This document shows, piece after piece, positions 50,991-59,667 of a stretch of 64,000 nucleotides of DNA. Each line of letters starts with the position of its first letter. Position 1 is the stretch's first letter. Source of the DNA: Oscillatoria sp. CS-180 (GTDB taxonomy: Bacteria; Cyanobacteriota; Cyanobacteriia; Phormidesmidales; Phormidesmidaceae); the NCBI RefSeq assembly GCF_028330965.1, contig NZ_JAQMUB010000097.1, forward strand, positions 1 through 64,000. Reading direction: 5' to 3'. Below the pieces are notes generated by a model that was given only the letters and a program-made list of their open reading frames with translations, was not told the DNA's origin and searched no databases. The translations under genes and the position numbers were made by a program.

Positions 50991-52706
50991 CTAAGCTTGC
51001 AGTGCCATCACCGGAACGTGTTCATCCAATCGCCAAAGTTTAGCCAAATAACCAATGAGTTCTTCTTGCCGTCGCTCAACCACACCAGGCGTCCACTCGG
51101 TTTCCTTGAGTACCTGGGTTGTGATCACGAAAGGCGACACACCGTCTTTACCGCCAAAATACCTTTGCTTCTTAGTTTCAAAGTCGTAGTTACTCGCACT
51201 GCTATTTTTGTAGCGGGATAGCAACACCAAATTGCCCAAACGATGAACATAGCTTTGGCGGCTTTCCTCGTCGCCAAACCATTCCAGCCACTCACTATTA
51301 GGCTTAGGTTTTTGAGGTAAGACATGCTCGACGGTGATGCGGGGAAAGTTGTAAACAGCTTCGCCGCCAGACAGATAAGTATCTAAACGCAGCAAGACAT
51401 ACAGGCGGATTTTACTCTCTAGATACAGCGGGCCATCGAGGCGTTGAATCACGTTACGGCATTCTTCTTCAGTCAAATGGAGCGGTGACTCTGGACTTTG
51501 GAGATCTTTGTCTTCTTCAATCCAAGTAAGCAACGTGGCATAGCGCCGCATCCGTTCGTTAATGTTGGCCCGGCGAATCATTAGGCCCGATGCTAAGCGA
51601 TCAAGTTGGGTGAAAAACCACAGCAATTGGGCAGGCTGATTTGGGTGGCGAGAAAGGTAGGCGATCGCAGGGGGGAGCCAATCTACGTTGTCCACTCGGT
51701 TGAGGTATCGAAAACAGGTATTGATCGCCTCCGCGTGTTGATGACTTTCGTAAGCACAATCCCGAATATCGGCATAGGCTTGGGCTGCCGGGTACAAGAC
51801 ATCATCAATGAAATGTGTAGGATGCTCAGTCGGTTTGACATATTGCCGAATCTCTTTGAGCACAGTGTCCTGCGATTTGGCTTTGCGATACATCATCCGA
51901 ATATGTGAGAACAAGTCACGGAAGGTGTCTCGCCCTAGTTTTTCTTCGGTGTCTTCCCACAGCTTGTTGTATTGCTCCTGCCGGGCTTCGGGAATTTTGC
52001 CAATGATTTCTGACTTGAGAATATCGGTATGGGAGAGGTCCAAGCCGCGATCATTGAGGACGGAGAAGATCCGGTATGCCGATTCCATATCTGGCGTCGA
52101 AACCACTACCAATAGGCACCCTGTGACCACAAATTGGGTAAGCCTTAAACACTGCTCCTCAGAGAGTTCTTGCAATCTCTTAAGCAGGTGTAAGGCGTTA
52201 TCGCGTATGTGAGCTTGGCTATCGGGGAGAAATGCATCTTTGATCTCGATGAGCTTGCTGATGCCACCCTCATCCTGAATACAGGTACGGAAAAACTTAA
52301 TATCCCGTTCTCGCAGGGTCAACCTGTAACGATTAGGAGTCCGCCGTACTCGGCTCCCTTTTTCATACAGATAAGCGGTCAACTCTAGCGCCACTTCGTC
52401 GGGTACAACTTCTCGCAGAACTGATAAAAGAATAGTCAGTGTGGTTAGACGTTGCTGCCCATCAACCACTTCTGCTTCTGCTGACCCATCTGATTTGATT
52501 AAAACGATACTGCCCAGAAAGTAAGGGTTTAGCTCTTCGATGGGAATCTCGCTCTCTCCTAAAAAGCCAAGCAAATCATCTAACAAAGCTTCGGCCTGCT
52601 CTGTTTCCCAGGCGTAGGGGCGCTGGTAAAGCGGGATCGAGAAAACAAAGTCATCACAGAAGACCTTCTCGATGGGATATTCAGCACCATGGATTCTGGT
52701 AGGCAT
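50991..52706 (-). CDS. GmrSD-like DUF262/DUF1524 protein
   Basis: The N-terminal DUF262 domain has SIPLYQRPYAWETEQAEALL and VVDGQQRLTTL with the DGQQR motif at residues 82-86. The C-terminal DUF1524 nuclease domain has ITVEHVLPQ with the catalytic His and HRLGNLVLLSRYKNSSASN. The fusion with DGQQR and an HNH-like nuclease is that of GmrSD type IV restriction enzymes, which attack glucosylated or otherwise modified DNA. The length of 571 residues is in the normal range. It sits inside the DISARM island between the toxin-antitoxin pair and the ABC transporter. Confidence 0.9.
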   Translation of the reverse strand: MPTRIHGAEYPIEKVFCDDFVFSIPLYQRPYAWETEQAEALLDDLLGFLGESEIPIEELNPYFLGSIVLIKSDGSAEAEVVDGQQRLTTLTILLSVLREVVPDEVALELTAYLYEKGSRVRRTPNRYRLTLRERDIKFFRTCIQDEGGISKLIEIKDAFLPDSQAHIRDNALHLLKRLQELSEEQCLRLTQFVVTGCLLVVVSTPDMESAYRIFSVLNDRGLDLSHTDILKSEIIGKIPEARQEQYNKLWEDTEEKLGRDTFRDLFSHIRMMYRKAKSQDTVLKEIRQYVKPTEHPTHFIDDVLYPAAQAYADIRDCAYESHQHAEAINTCFRYLNRVDNVDWLPPAIAYLSRHPNQPAQLLWFFTQLDRLASGLMIRRANINERMRRYATLLTWIEEDKDLQSPESPLHLTEEECRNVIQRLDGPLYLESKIRLYVLLRLDTYLSGGEAVYNFPRITVEHVLPQKPKPNSEWLEWFGDEESRQSYVHRLGNLVLLSRYKNSSASNYDFETKKQRYFGGKDGVSPFVITTQVLKETEWTPGVVERRQEELIGYLAKLWRLDEHVPVMALQA

Positions 52707-52755
52707 GATAAGGAATGGAAATTTCGATAATTGTATAAGTAGATGAAGTTACGTT

Positions 52756-54189
52756 TTACTGGGCTAGAGCGTCTCGCTGATAGGCTTGTTTAGCAATGAG
52801 GCCACCCAAAACGCTGTAAAACGCAAGCCACAGAATGTGGAGCATCAATTGATGGTCGTTAGCAATACCCGCCGCAAATTCGATCAACCCTTTGTAGTGG
52901 ACAAACGGCAAGAGCACGATCACATCATTCAGCGAAGTCGGCATTTGGTCTGCAAATAGTCCACTACTAATCAGCGCAACCGGAATTAATAAGCCGGTAA
53001 TTGCGTCTAAGGCTTTGGGTGGCACGATGTAGCCGAGGGCAATTCCAGCCATTGCAAACGGGATAATGCCCAACAGCAAACTAGAACTCAAGAGACTCCA
53101 TTCAGCGACTGACTGAACAATGCCAAACTTATAAATACCGATACCAAAAATCGTGGCCAGGCTGGTCATCAAAACCACCATTGTCATGAATAACTTGGCA
53201 ACTAGATACAAGCTAGGTTGTAGCGGTGTGACTTTTAGAAGTTTTAGCCAGCCCTCCACTCGTTCAATGGCAATCCGTTTGCCCAGGCGATCAACTGAGA
53301 ACATTAACAGGCTGATTGCACCAAACAATACGAGCAAAAGCTTCAATGTATGGGAATCATCGGCTGGAAAGAGACTAGCCATACCAGAAAAAAGCAACAC
53401 TCCAACTAGATAAATAGGCGTTCTGATGAGTTGCAAAATTTCTGCTTTAGTCTGCATGAATAAAACGCCCACTGGGTTGGCCTGTTTGGTCGTCACTGGC
53501 ACGCAGGTCGGCTGGTTTGCCGAAGCCAAATTGGGACGCTTGTCATAGCTTAGTTTTCCATCAGCCAAGGTGAGAATATGTGTCGCAGAGTTCTGCAATA
53601 CGCTTTGCTCAGCCTTAATGTGAGTCACCATCAGAATCGTGACACCGTCTTTCTGGCAGCGCTGCACTTGTTCCCAAAACGTTTTTTGGCCTTCATCATC
53701 TAAATTTCGAGTAGGCTCATCCAGAATCAGTAGTTGGGGATTACCCACCAAGGCGATCGCAAAGTAAAGTCGCTGCTTTTGCCCTCCTGATAAATCACTC
53801 GGAAAGGCATTTTGTTTATCTTCCAAGCCAACGGTTCTCAGGATCTCTTGAGTGGGTTTAGGGTCGGGATAATAACTACGAATCAGATTAATGAGTTCTT
53901 TGACCTTCAGACTGTTCGGAGGCGTCACTTCCTGAAAGATGGTTCCTACACGCAGCTTGGATTCTGGTGTTTTGGGCGATCTCCCAAACAGTTCCACGCT
54001 ACCACTGTCGGGTTCTTGTAAACCGAGAATAATTTTGATGAGGGTGCTTTTGCCAGCGCCATTCGCACCGCGCAGCACAACAAAGTCACCCTGACGGACG
54101 GTCAAATCTACGTCATTTAAGATGGTGCGCTTACCAAACATGCCCTCTGGAAAGCTTTTAGATACTTGCTTAACTTCGATTAAGTTCAT
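52756..54189 (-). CDS. ABC transporter, ATPase fused to ABC-2 type permease
   Basis: The N-terminal ATPase has GANGAGKST at 41-49, a Q-loop at FQEVTPP, the signature LSGGQKQR at 133-140 and LILDEPT at 154-160. The C-terminal half (from about residue 230) has six hydrophobic segments (for instance PIYLVGVLLFSGMASLF, then LLKLLLVLFGAISLLMF) and belongs to ABC-2 permeases. ATPase and permease in one chain make a half-transporter that must dimerise. Two small membrane proteins are encoded just upstream. Such modules export peptides or give resistance; here it sits inside a DISARM operon, and its substrate is unknown. Confidence 0.85.
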   Translation of the reverse strand: MNLIEVKQVSKSFPEGMFGKRTILNDVDLTVRQGDFVVLRGANGAGKSTLIKIILGLQEPDSGSVELFGRSPKTPESKLRVGTIFQEVTPPNSLKVKELINLIRSYYPDPKPTQEILRTVGLEDKQNAFPSDLSGGQKQRLYFAIALVGNPQLLILDEPTRNLDDEGQKTFWEQVQRCQKDGVTILMVTHIKAEQSVLQNSATHILTLADGKLSYDKRPNLASANQPTCVPVTTKQANPVGVLFMQTKAEILQLIRTPIYLVGVLLFSGMASLFPADDSHTLKLLLVLFGAISLLMFSVDRLGKRIAIERVEGWLKLLKVTPLQPSLYLVAKLFMTMVVLMTSLATIFGIGIYKFGIVQSVAEWSLLSSSLLLGIIPFAMAGIALGYIVPPKALDAITGLLIPVALISSGLFADQMPTSLNDVIVLLPFVHYKGLIEFAAGIANDHQLMLHILWLAFYSVLGGLIAKQAYQRDALAQ

Positions 54190-54223
54190 AAGTTTTAGAT
54201 GCCGTATATCATTTACTGCGGCA

Positions 54224-54514
54224 TTAGAGAAAGTTTTGAATTGCCAGCCAAATAGCCACCCCAGCAGCGGTCGCTGCCATTACAGGAACCCCCATCAAAG
54301 TGAGAACCACTAGGGCAATTGCTCCACCCAGGAATGCTAGGGGATCAGCACCGTCAGGAAAGACTGCATCCACGCTGCCATTGAAGTGCCAAAGCAGAAT
54401 GAGTACAGCTCCGATACAAAAAATAATTAGACTGGCCTGCGTCAGTCGCTGGACAAAAATCGGCCAGCTAAAGCGGATGATATTTTGCGAAGCATCGGAT
54501 GAGGAATGGGTCAT
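54224..54514 (-). CDS. Small two-helix membrane protein (96 aa)
   Basis: MTHSSSDASQNIIRFSWPIF is followed by two membrane helices, LIIFCIGAVLILLWHF and LAFLGGAIALVVLTLMGVPV, and the tail AATAAGVAIWLAIQNFL. The C-terminal part resembles the end of the 190-residue protein at 54819 (GAPAMIAIGVGVAVWLAASA). It lies 34 bases before the ABC transporter gene on the same strand. It could be an accessory subunit or a peptide substrate. There is no signal peptide cleavage site. Confidence 0.65.
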   Translation of the reverse strand: MTHSSSDASQNIIRFSWPIFVQRLTQASLIIFCIGAVLILLWHFNGSVDAVFPDGADPLAFLGGAIALVVLTLMGVPVMAATAAGVAIWLAIQNFL

Positions 54515-54560
54515 GTTTTTGGTTTGCTTAGGTTTGTTGATCAGCTCGAAGTCTCAAATT

Positions 54561-54804
54561 AGGTAGTGCCCTACAGGTAAGGATGGCTAAATCTTATATG
54601 CAGCAAGGGATATCAAGATTTACATCCCGCTCAAAGGTGCCAAGTATATATACTCGTTGAAGGCTAGGACACTCATTCTCCCGTGGATTTTCGGTGGAAA
54701 TCCTGTGAATAACCAGGATAATTCAGCACTCAGGAGCTAGCTTCACTCGTCGAAACTCTTTCAGAAAGAGAATTACAGCCATCCTTACCTTTTTAGGACT
54801 ACCT
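54561..54804. mobile_element. MITE-like element with terminal inverted repeats
   Basis: The ends are inverted: AGGTAGT (54561-54567) through GGTAAGGATGGCT (54576-54588) match AGCCATCCTTACC (54777-54789) through ACTACCT (54798-54804). By eye, 23 of 28 positions pair. CAAATT flanks both ends directly (54555-54560 and 54805-54810), a six-base target duplication. The 244-base interior has no gene. It is a non-autonomous transposable element, inserted between the two membrane-protein genes. Confidence 0.8.
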
Positions 54805-54818
54805 CAAATTAAACTGTT

Positions 54819-55391
54819 TTAGGAGTTAGAGGCCAGTAACGCGCTAGCGGCAAGCCAGACAGCCACACCAACACCAATGGCAATCATCGCCGGAGCCCCA
54901 GCAACAACTGCACCTACAGCTACAACGGAGCCAGCCAAAGAGCCTTCAATCATCTTTTGTGGCGGAATAAGTGGCCGAAAGTCATCTCCATTGCTGCTAC
55001 CACCGCCGTCTGCACGATTGGTTTCAGAAGTATCGGGGGTGCTTTTGCCACCAGAACCAGTAATGTTAATTTCATCTCCTGATTGAGTTGATCTCAACTG
55101 CTTGGGGCAGGTTGGTAGGCTCTCTTCCTTCACAAAGATATTGATGTCTTGCCAAAAAGAATGAGGAGCATCCACTTCAGCACAGGGACTGCAGGCAGAA
55201 GCGCCAACTAGCGGTTTGCAGGAATATTGCACCTCAAAGGTATAGATGCTCAGAAAAGCTGCCCAGTTGATCATCAACAGTGTCGTTAATACACCCGTTA
55301 TTCTCTGCCTCAACGCAGAAAACCGTCGCCATGAAAAATCAACTTGCATTGGTCTTTGAGTGGAATGGCTGACTAACAGAGGTGGTTCCAT
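54819..55391 (-). CDS. Membrane protein with extracytoplasmic Cys-rich loop (190 aa)
   Basis: One membrane helix is at about residues 32-50 (ITGVLTTLLMINWAAFLSIY). A loop with CKPLVGASACSPC (three cysteines) and a further CPKQ follows. The C-terminal helices are SLAGSVVAVGAVVAGAPAMI and IGVGVAVWLAASALL. The gene is adjacent to drmMI, with three bases between the two, so it is in the same transcript. Its C-terminal helices resemble those of the 96-residue protein. It is an uncharacterised membrane component of the island, possibly working with the ABC transporter. Confidence 0.65.
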   Translation of the reverse strand: MEPPLLVSHSTQRPMQVDFSWRRFSALRQRITGVLTTLLMINWAAFLSIYTFEVQYSCKPLVGASACSPCAEVDAPHSFWQDINIFVKEESLPTCPKQLRSTQSGDEINITGSGGKSTPDTSETNRADGGGSSNGDDFRPLIPPQKMIEGSLAGSVVAVGAVVAGAPAMIAIGVGVAVWLAASALLASNS

Positions 55392-55394
55392 AAC

Positions 55395-58300
55395 TTAGAT
55401 TTCAAGGCCGGGGATGGTGGGGGCATTGGCTTGGAGTCTGGGGGATTTCTGTTTGGAGCGAGCAGATTGTTTTTCCCCCTTTTTCAGGGTACCCGCTGCC
55501 TTATGGCCGCGCACCTCCTCTAGGTATCGTTGTTGATTTAAATCGAGGAGGCGGGCGAGAACTTCGTCATGGGTGACTTCGGGCCAGCGGTAGCGCCAGG
55601 GGAGTTTGCGCTTGCCGGTGCGCACCAGGCTGTCGAAGGCGGCGGCTTCGTCGGGGGTGGGAAAAAAGAGGTCCCCGGAGACAATGCGGTCTTGTGCCTC
55701 GGGAGGGAGGTCGTCGGGGTCGGTGTCGAGGTAGTCAAGGGCGAAGCCGCAGGTAGTGTCGATGTCGGGCCAGCCGTAGGCGTTGAGGACGGCGCGATCC
55801 ATTTGGTTATGCAGGTCGCGGAGTTTGAGGATGTGGGGGTGGCGTTCTTCGGGGTCGTGGAAGCAGTTGTAGGTGTCGGTGAGGCCCTGGTTGTTACGCA
55901 CCATGAGGTCGGCGCGGTATTCGTAGTAGGTTTTGCCAACTGCTTCGAGGGTAGGGGCGGTTTCCCAGTTTTCGGGGAAGGGGAAGGTTTCAAAGCAATC
56001 TTCTGGAATATATCGGAAAGTATCACCAATTGATGAACCAAAGAAAATAGCCCATATATCGTGAACTTGAGACTGCAATACAGAAAAGCCAGAATATTGG
56101 TCAAAGGCAAAAAGGGTAAGCGCATCAGAGAAAACACGGTCTGAGTTCTGAAAGCCAAAACAGATGTAAGGACTATGCCTGGAACTTGCTAGAATTTGGC
56201 GCATATTCTTGCAGCGTGTGTAAAGCTCACGCGCTGGTCTAGAGTGACGCCACCAATACTCCTTCAACCGATTCTCTGAACTGCTTTGCCTTTGAATTCT
56301 GACAGTTTGATTCAAGTGCTCAAATAGCTCGGGATGAACCTCAACCTGCTCGATTTCGTCATCTCCAAAATCAATTACATATCTTGAATGCAAAAGCTTA
56401 GGATTGGTGTTTAGTTCATCGCCTCCAATATAGGGTTTTATTTTTTGAGAATTTTGAGCGTTTAAATTAATGAATTCTTCGGCTTGCTCAGGAGATAAAA
56501 CAAACCCTTTTCCATTTATGTTGCTGCCGCTAAAAACTCTATTTTTGTTTTCCTTTAGAGGCGTGGGATTTTCGTCGATGTCAACTTCGCAAAGATAAGC
56601 AGATATAACTTTAGTAGATTTTCCATCCATGCAGTTTGTGACTCTCGGATGAATGTCCTTTGTCACATGAATCACGCTGACGACTACAGCAGCCTTTCCA
56701 GGCCATCGTAGTCTTTTTGTTGCATTGTAGATTTTTCCGCCATTAATACGAACCCATCTCAACCCCGTAAATCTTGTGTCTCCTTGGGCAATGGTTTTTG
56801 TTGTTATTAAGCCTAAGCACCCTTTTTCTCGAACAAGGGTAAATGCCTTTCTCAAGAAAAAAGCTACTAAATCTCCTTTTCCCCTTGATTCAGGTGTGAT
56901 TTCCAAAAGATATGTCAAATAAGATTTTCCATATTTCTCAGATACTTTAGAGCCACCCATAAACGGCGGATTTCCAACGATCGCATCAAACCCAGGATTC
57001 TCCCGATCAAACACCTCTGGAAATTCAATTTCCCAGTTAAACGGAAGTATCCCCTTTGAACCTGTCCTCAATCTCTCCGAAATTTCGAGAACTTCATAGG
57101 CCGGTATCTGATGCTCTTTGAAAGCAACCAGTTTTCCTGCAAACTCTCTCCGCCTTTCATCACGCTGCCTAGAAGTTCTTCCCTCAATGTGTGCGGCAAT
57201 AGCCAAATCTGCTGAGAGACGTTGACTTGCTAGATTTTCTTCGGAAAACTCCTGCTCAAAAAGTAATAGCTTGGTGGCAAAGTCCTCTAGTTTCTCCTTG
57301 CGGTCTTTCTTGGTGGTACCTTCAAGAAACGCTGCCACCATCAAGTCTGCTGCCAGTCGAACCCCTACGCATGCTGCCTCTGCGGCCTGTTGATTCTTCC
57401 GCTTTTGAGCATCATCTTCGTCTGTTAATGCGTCAGACGCCTGAATTAGCTCGCGAAATTGACGTACTTTGGCAACAGGTTGATCAACCTGATCCCGTTT
57501 CTGGTAATCATCAAAAGTTGGTCTATAGACTGCATTGTTCACGAAGGAGTTAATTTCTTTTCTGGATATGCCTACCAATGAATCTCCACACTTGAGCGCA
57601 TGGTCCACAAAAGTGAATGGTAAATCCTTCGCTAGGGTCACCAGCCACAGTGACAGCTTTGCCAAGTTCACGGCAAAGGGGTTCTTGTCTACCCCGTAGA
57701 GGCAGCGTTGGGCCACGAGACGACGGGCATAGACTACCGGCTCCACCGCATCCGGCAGGTCGGCAGGCTGACCGTGGATGTCCCAGGCTGCCACTAGCGT
57801 TTCCGCCAGTTGCCGACAGGCTTCTACCAAAAACGCTGCTGACCCCATCGCCAGGTCGCACACCTTCAGCGCCAAAATCTGATCAGGGGTGGGGTGTGGC
57901 CCCAACGCCTCCCGCACTGGCCGCAGGGTAGTTTCCACAATCGGCTGGGTCAGCTTTCGTGGAGTGTAGTGCGAGCCCGTGCGGCGGCGTTCTTCCCCTG
58001 GTTGCAGGTACAGGCTGCCGGGGGACAACAGGTTCGGCGTCCGAGACGATACCCGCCGCTCCAGTGCCGCCACAATGTCTTCCACGGTTTCAGCCTGCTT
58101 CAGCGCTGTCAGCCCCTTGCCTGTGACCTTGCACTCCGCCTCATCCTTTAGTCCCTTGGCCCGATCCTTCGCCGGGGTAGCCAGCAGTGCCTCTACATTG
58201 ACCACCACATCCTTGGGCTTCACCGCAATGGACCGCCCCTCGGCTACCTCCACCTCGTAGCCCATGATCGCCTCATACACTGAGCCAATCTGCTCCACAT

Positions 58301-59576
58301 CCAGGGCACGGTAAGAGAGCCGTTCCCCATCCAGCATCAGCAGCTTGTCGAGCATCCGGTAGATGGTGCCGTCGGGGATGCGAGGCGCTTCCACCCGGCC
58401 ATAGACCTGATACTGGCTGCCCTGAGGTCGCCCTTCTAAAAACGGATACTCGTCGGGGTCAAACAGTTGCCCGTGGCGGGCAGGGAGATATTCTTCATAG
58501 GCTCCCCCACCGTCGTACACCAGCCGAAACAAGCTCAGCAACGTCGCCCAAGCGCCATAGCGCTGATCCATCGTGTCCGGATAGCTGCCCGCGTCTTCCC
58601 GCAGCTTTTCATAGAGGCCGGAGACCGCATAGTTCTGCTGATACACCGGGTCATCGGGCATCAGCCCCTCGTCTTCGGCATACAGGAGGAACACCAGACG
58701 CATCAGAGTTGTGATGAGGCCGCCGTAGATATGTTGGGAGTCCGTTTCTGATAGCTCCCGCACTAAGCTGCCGTTAACTGCCGCATCCGCCGCCTGGAAG
58801 CCCCGCAGCAGCTCCCACAGGGCATCGAGCACCTGCTCTGCCAACTTGGTGGAAACTTCCGCTTGATAGTTGCGGCTCTCCACCAGCAGACGATTCAACC
58901 GCTGATTTTCCGGCACGTTAAACAGGCGGTCTGCCCCCAGGAGCAAGTCCAGCGCCCCCAGAATCAGTCGCCCCGGCACCTCCGACATCGCCTGTACCGG
59001 AAAGGTCAGATACCCCGATGACTCACCACTGGGGGCATACACCAGCCGAATGTCTGTGCCATTCACCAGTAGCCCCGCCGCAATGCCCGTCTCCCGCAGC
59101 AACCGCTCAAACTTCGCCTGAAAACTCGCCTTCCACCCCTGCCCCGCCACTGCTGCCGGGTCATCCTCATCCAAGGGCAGTCCCGGTGCCATCTCCTGAA
59201 TCAGCAGAACCCACTCGTCACTGTCCGGGTCTTTGACGCCGTAGGTGGGCCGCAGGGTCTCGCCATAGCTGGGCAACACCGCTGAAAGACTGTCCGGCAA
59301 GTCCGCCGCTGGCACCAAATCCTCTGGGTACCAGCCCAGCACCTTTTCGGTAAAGGCCGAGAAGTTCTCAATCCAGGCCAGTCCGTCATCCTTACGACGG
59401 TGCAAGACCTCCGTAGAGAGCACCTCCCGCAATCGCTCCTGAAGGTCCACCAGCCGCCCCCGATCAATTACCGCCTGAGCTTTAATCAGTGCTGGCGGCG
59501 ATACCACTAAGCCCACCGGCTGCAGCAGGCCGAGCCATTCTTGGTGTCTAAGTATGTCGAGGTCTTTAGAGGGCAT
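55395..59576 (-). CDS. drmMI: DISARM N6-adenine methyltransferase DrmMI
   Basis: I start at the ATG at 59576 (MPSKDLDILRHQEWLGLLQP); the upstream TTG frame is unlikely. The 1393-residue protein shows EERRRTGSHYTPRKLTQPIV, the AMGSAAFLVEACRQ AdoMet motif, YGVDKNPFAVNLAK and the adenine-specific NPPF (about residue 870). This is the type IIG-like architecture of DrmMI, with the recognition part C-terminal to the catalytic core. It methylates host DNA to distinguish self. The central stretch from about 56000 to 57500 is visibly more AT-rich than both ends. It is intact and in the usual DISARM position after drmD, except for an inserted gene. Confidence 0.92.
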   Translation of the reverse strand: MPSKDLDILRHQEWLGLLQPVGLVVSPPALIKAQAVIDRGRLVDLQERLREVLSTEVLHRRKDDGLAWIENFSAFTEKVLGWYPEDLVPAADLPDSLSAVLPSYGETLRPTYGVKDPDSDEWVLLIQEMAPGLPLDEDDPAAVAGQGWKASFQAKFERLLRETGIAAGLLVNGTDIRLVYAPSGESSGYLTFPVQAMSEVPGRLILGALDLLLGADRLFNVPENQRLNRLLVESRNYQAEVSTKLAEQVLDALWELLRGFQAADAAVNGSLVRELSETDSQHIYGGLITTLMRLVFLLYAEDEGLMPDDPVYQQNYAVSGLYEKLREDAGSYPDTMDQRYGAWATLLSLFRLVYDGGGAYEEYLPARHGQLFDPDEYPFLEGRPQGSQYQVYGRVEAPRIPDGTIYRMLDKLLMLDGERLSYRALDVEQIGSVYEAIMGYEVEVAEGRSIAVKPKDVVVNVEALLATPAKDRAKGLKDEAECKVTGKGLTALKQAETVEDIVAALERRVSSRTPNLLSPGSLYLQPGEERRRTGSHYTPRKLTQPIVETTLRPVREALGPHPTPDQILALKVCDLAMGSAAFLVEACRQLAETLVAAWDIHGQPADLPDAVEPVVYARRLVAQRCLYGVDKNPFAVNLAKLSLWLVTLAKDLPFTFVDHALKCGDSLVGISRKEINSFVNNAVYRPTFDDYQKRDQVDQPVAKVRQFRELIQASDALTDEDDAQKRKNQQAAEAACVGVRLAADLMVAAFLEGTTKKDRKEKLEDFATKLLLFEQEFSEENLASQRLSADLAIAAHIEGRTSRQRDERRREFAGKLVAFKEHQIPAYEVLEISERLRTGSKGILPFNWEIEFPEVFDRENPGFDAIVGNPPFMGGSKVSEKYGKSYLTYLLEITPESRGKGDLVAFFLRKAFTLVREKGCLGLITTKTIAQGDTRFTGLRWVRINGGKIYNATKRLRWPGKAAVVVSVIHVTKDIHPRVTNCMDGKSTKVISAYLCEVDIDENPTPLKENKNRVFSGSNINGKGFVLSPEQAEEFINLNAQNSQKIKPYIGGDELNTNPKLLHSRYVIDFGDDEIEQVEVHPELFEHLNQTVRIQRQSSSENRLKEYWWRHSRPARELYTRCKNMRQILASSRHSPYICFGFQNSDRVFSDALTLFAFDQYSGFSVLQSQVHDIWAIFFGSSIGDTFRYIPEDCFETFPFPENWETAPTLEAVGKTYYEYRADLMVRNNQGLTDTYNCFHDPEERHPHILKLRDLHNQMDRAVLNAYGWPDIDTTCGFALDYLDTDPDDLPPEAQDRIVSGDLFFPTPDEAAAFDSLVRTGKRKLPWRYRWPEVTHDEVLARLLDLNQQRYLEEVRGHKAAGTLKKGEKQSARSKQKSPRLQANAPTIPGLEI

Positions 59577-59667
59577 TATTACGACTTTTATCTGTGAAAG
59601 TGGTTTGCCTGAGTCCAGGATCAATCAATAGGAAAATTTGCTTTTACTATGCATTTGAAGCGCATTT

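Noticed and set aside
55538-56158. 206-codon minus-strand frame rich in Thr, Pro and Ser
   Set aside because: Shadow in a second frame of GC-rich drmMI; no real start or homology.
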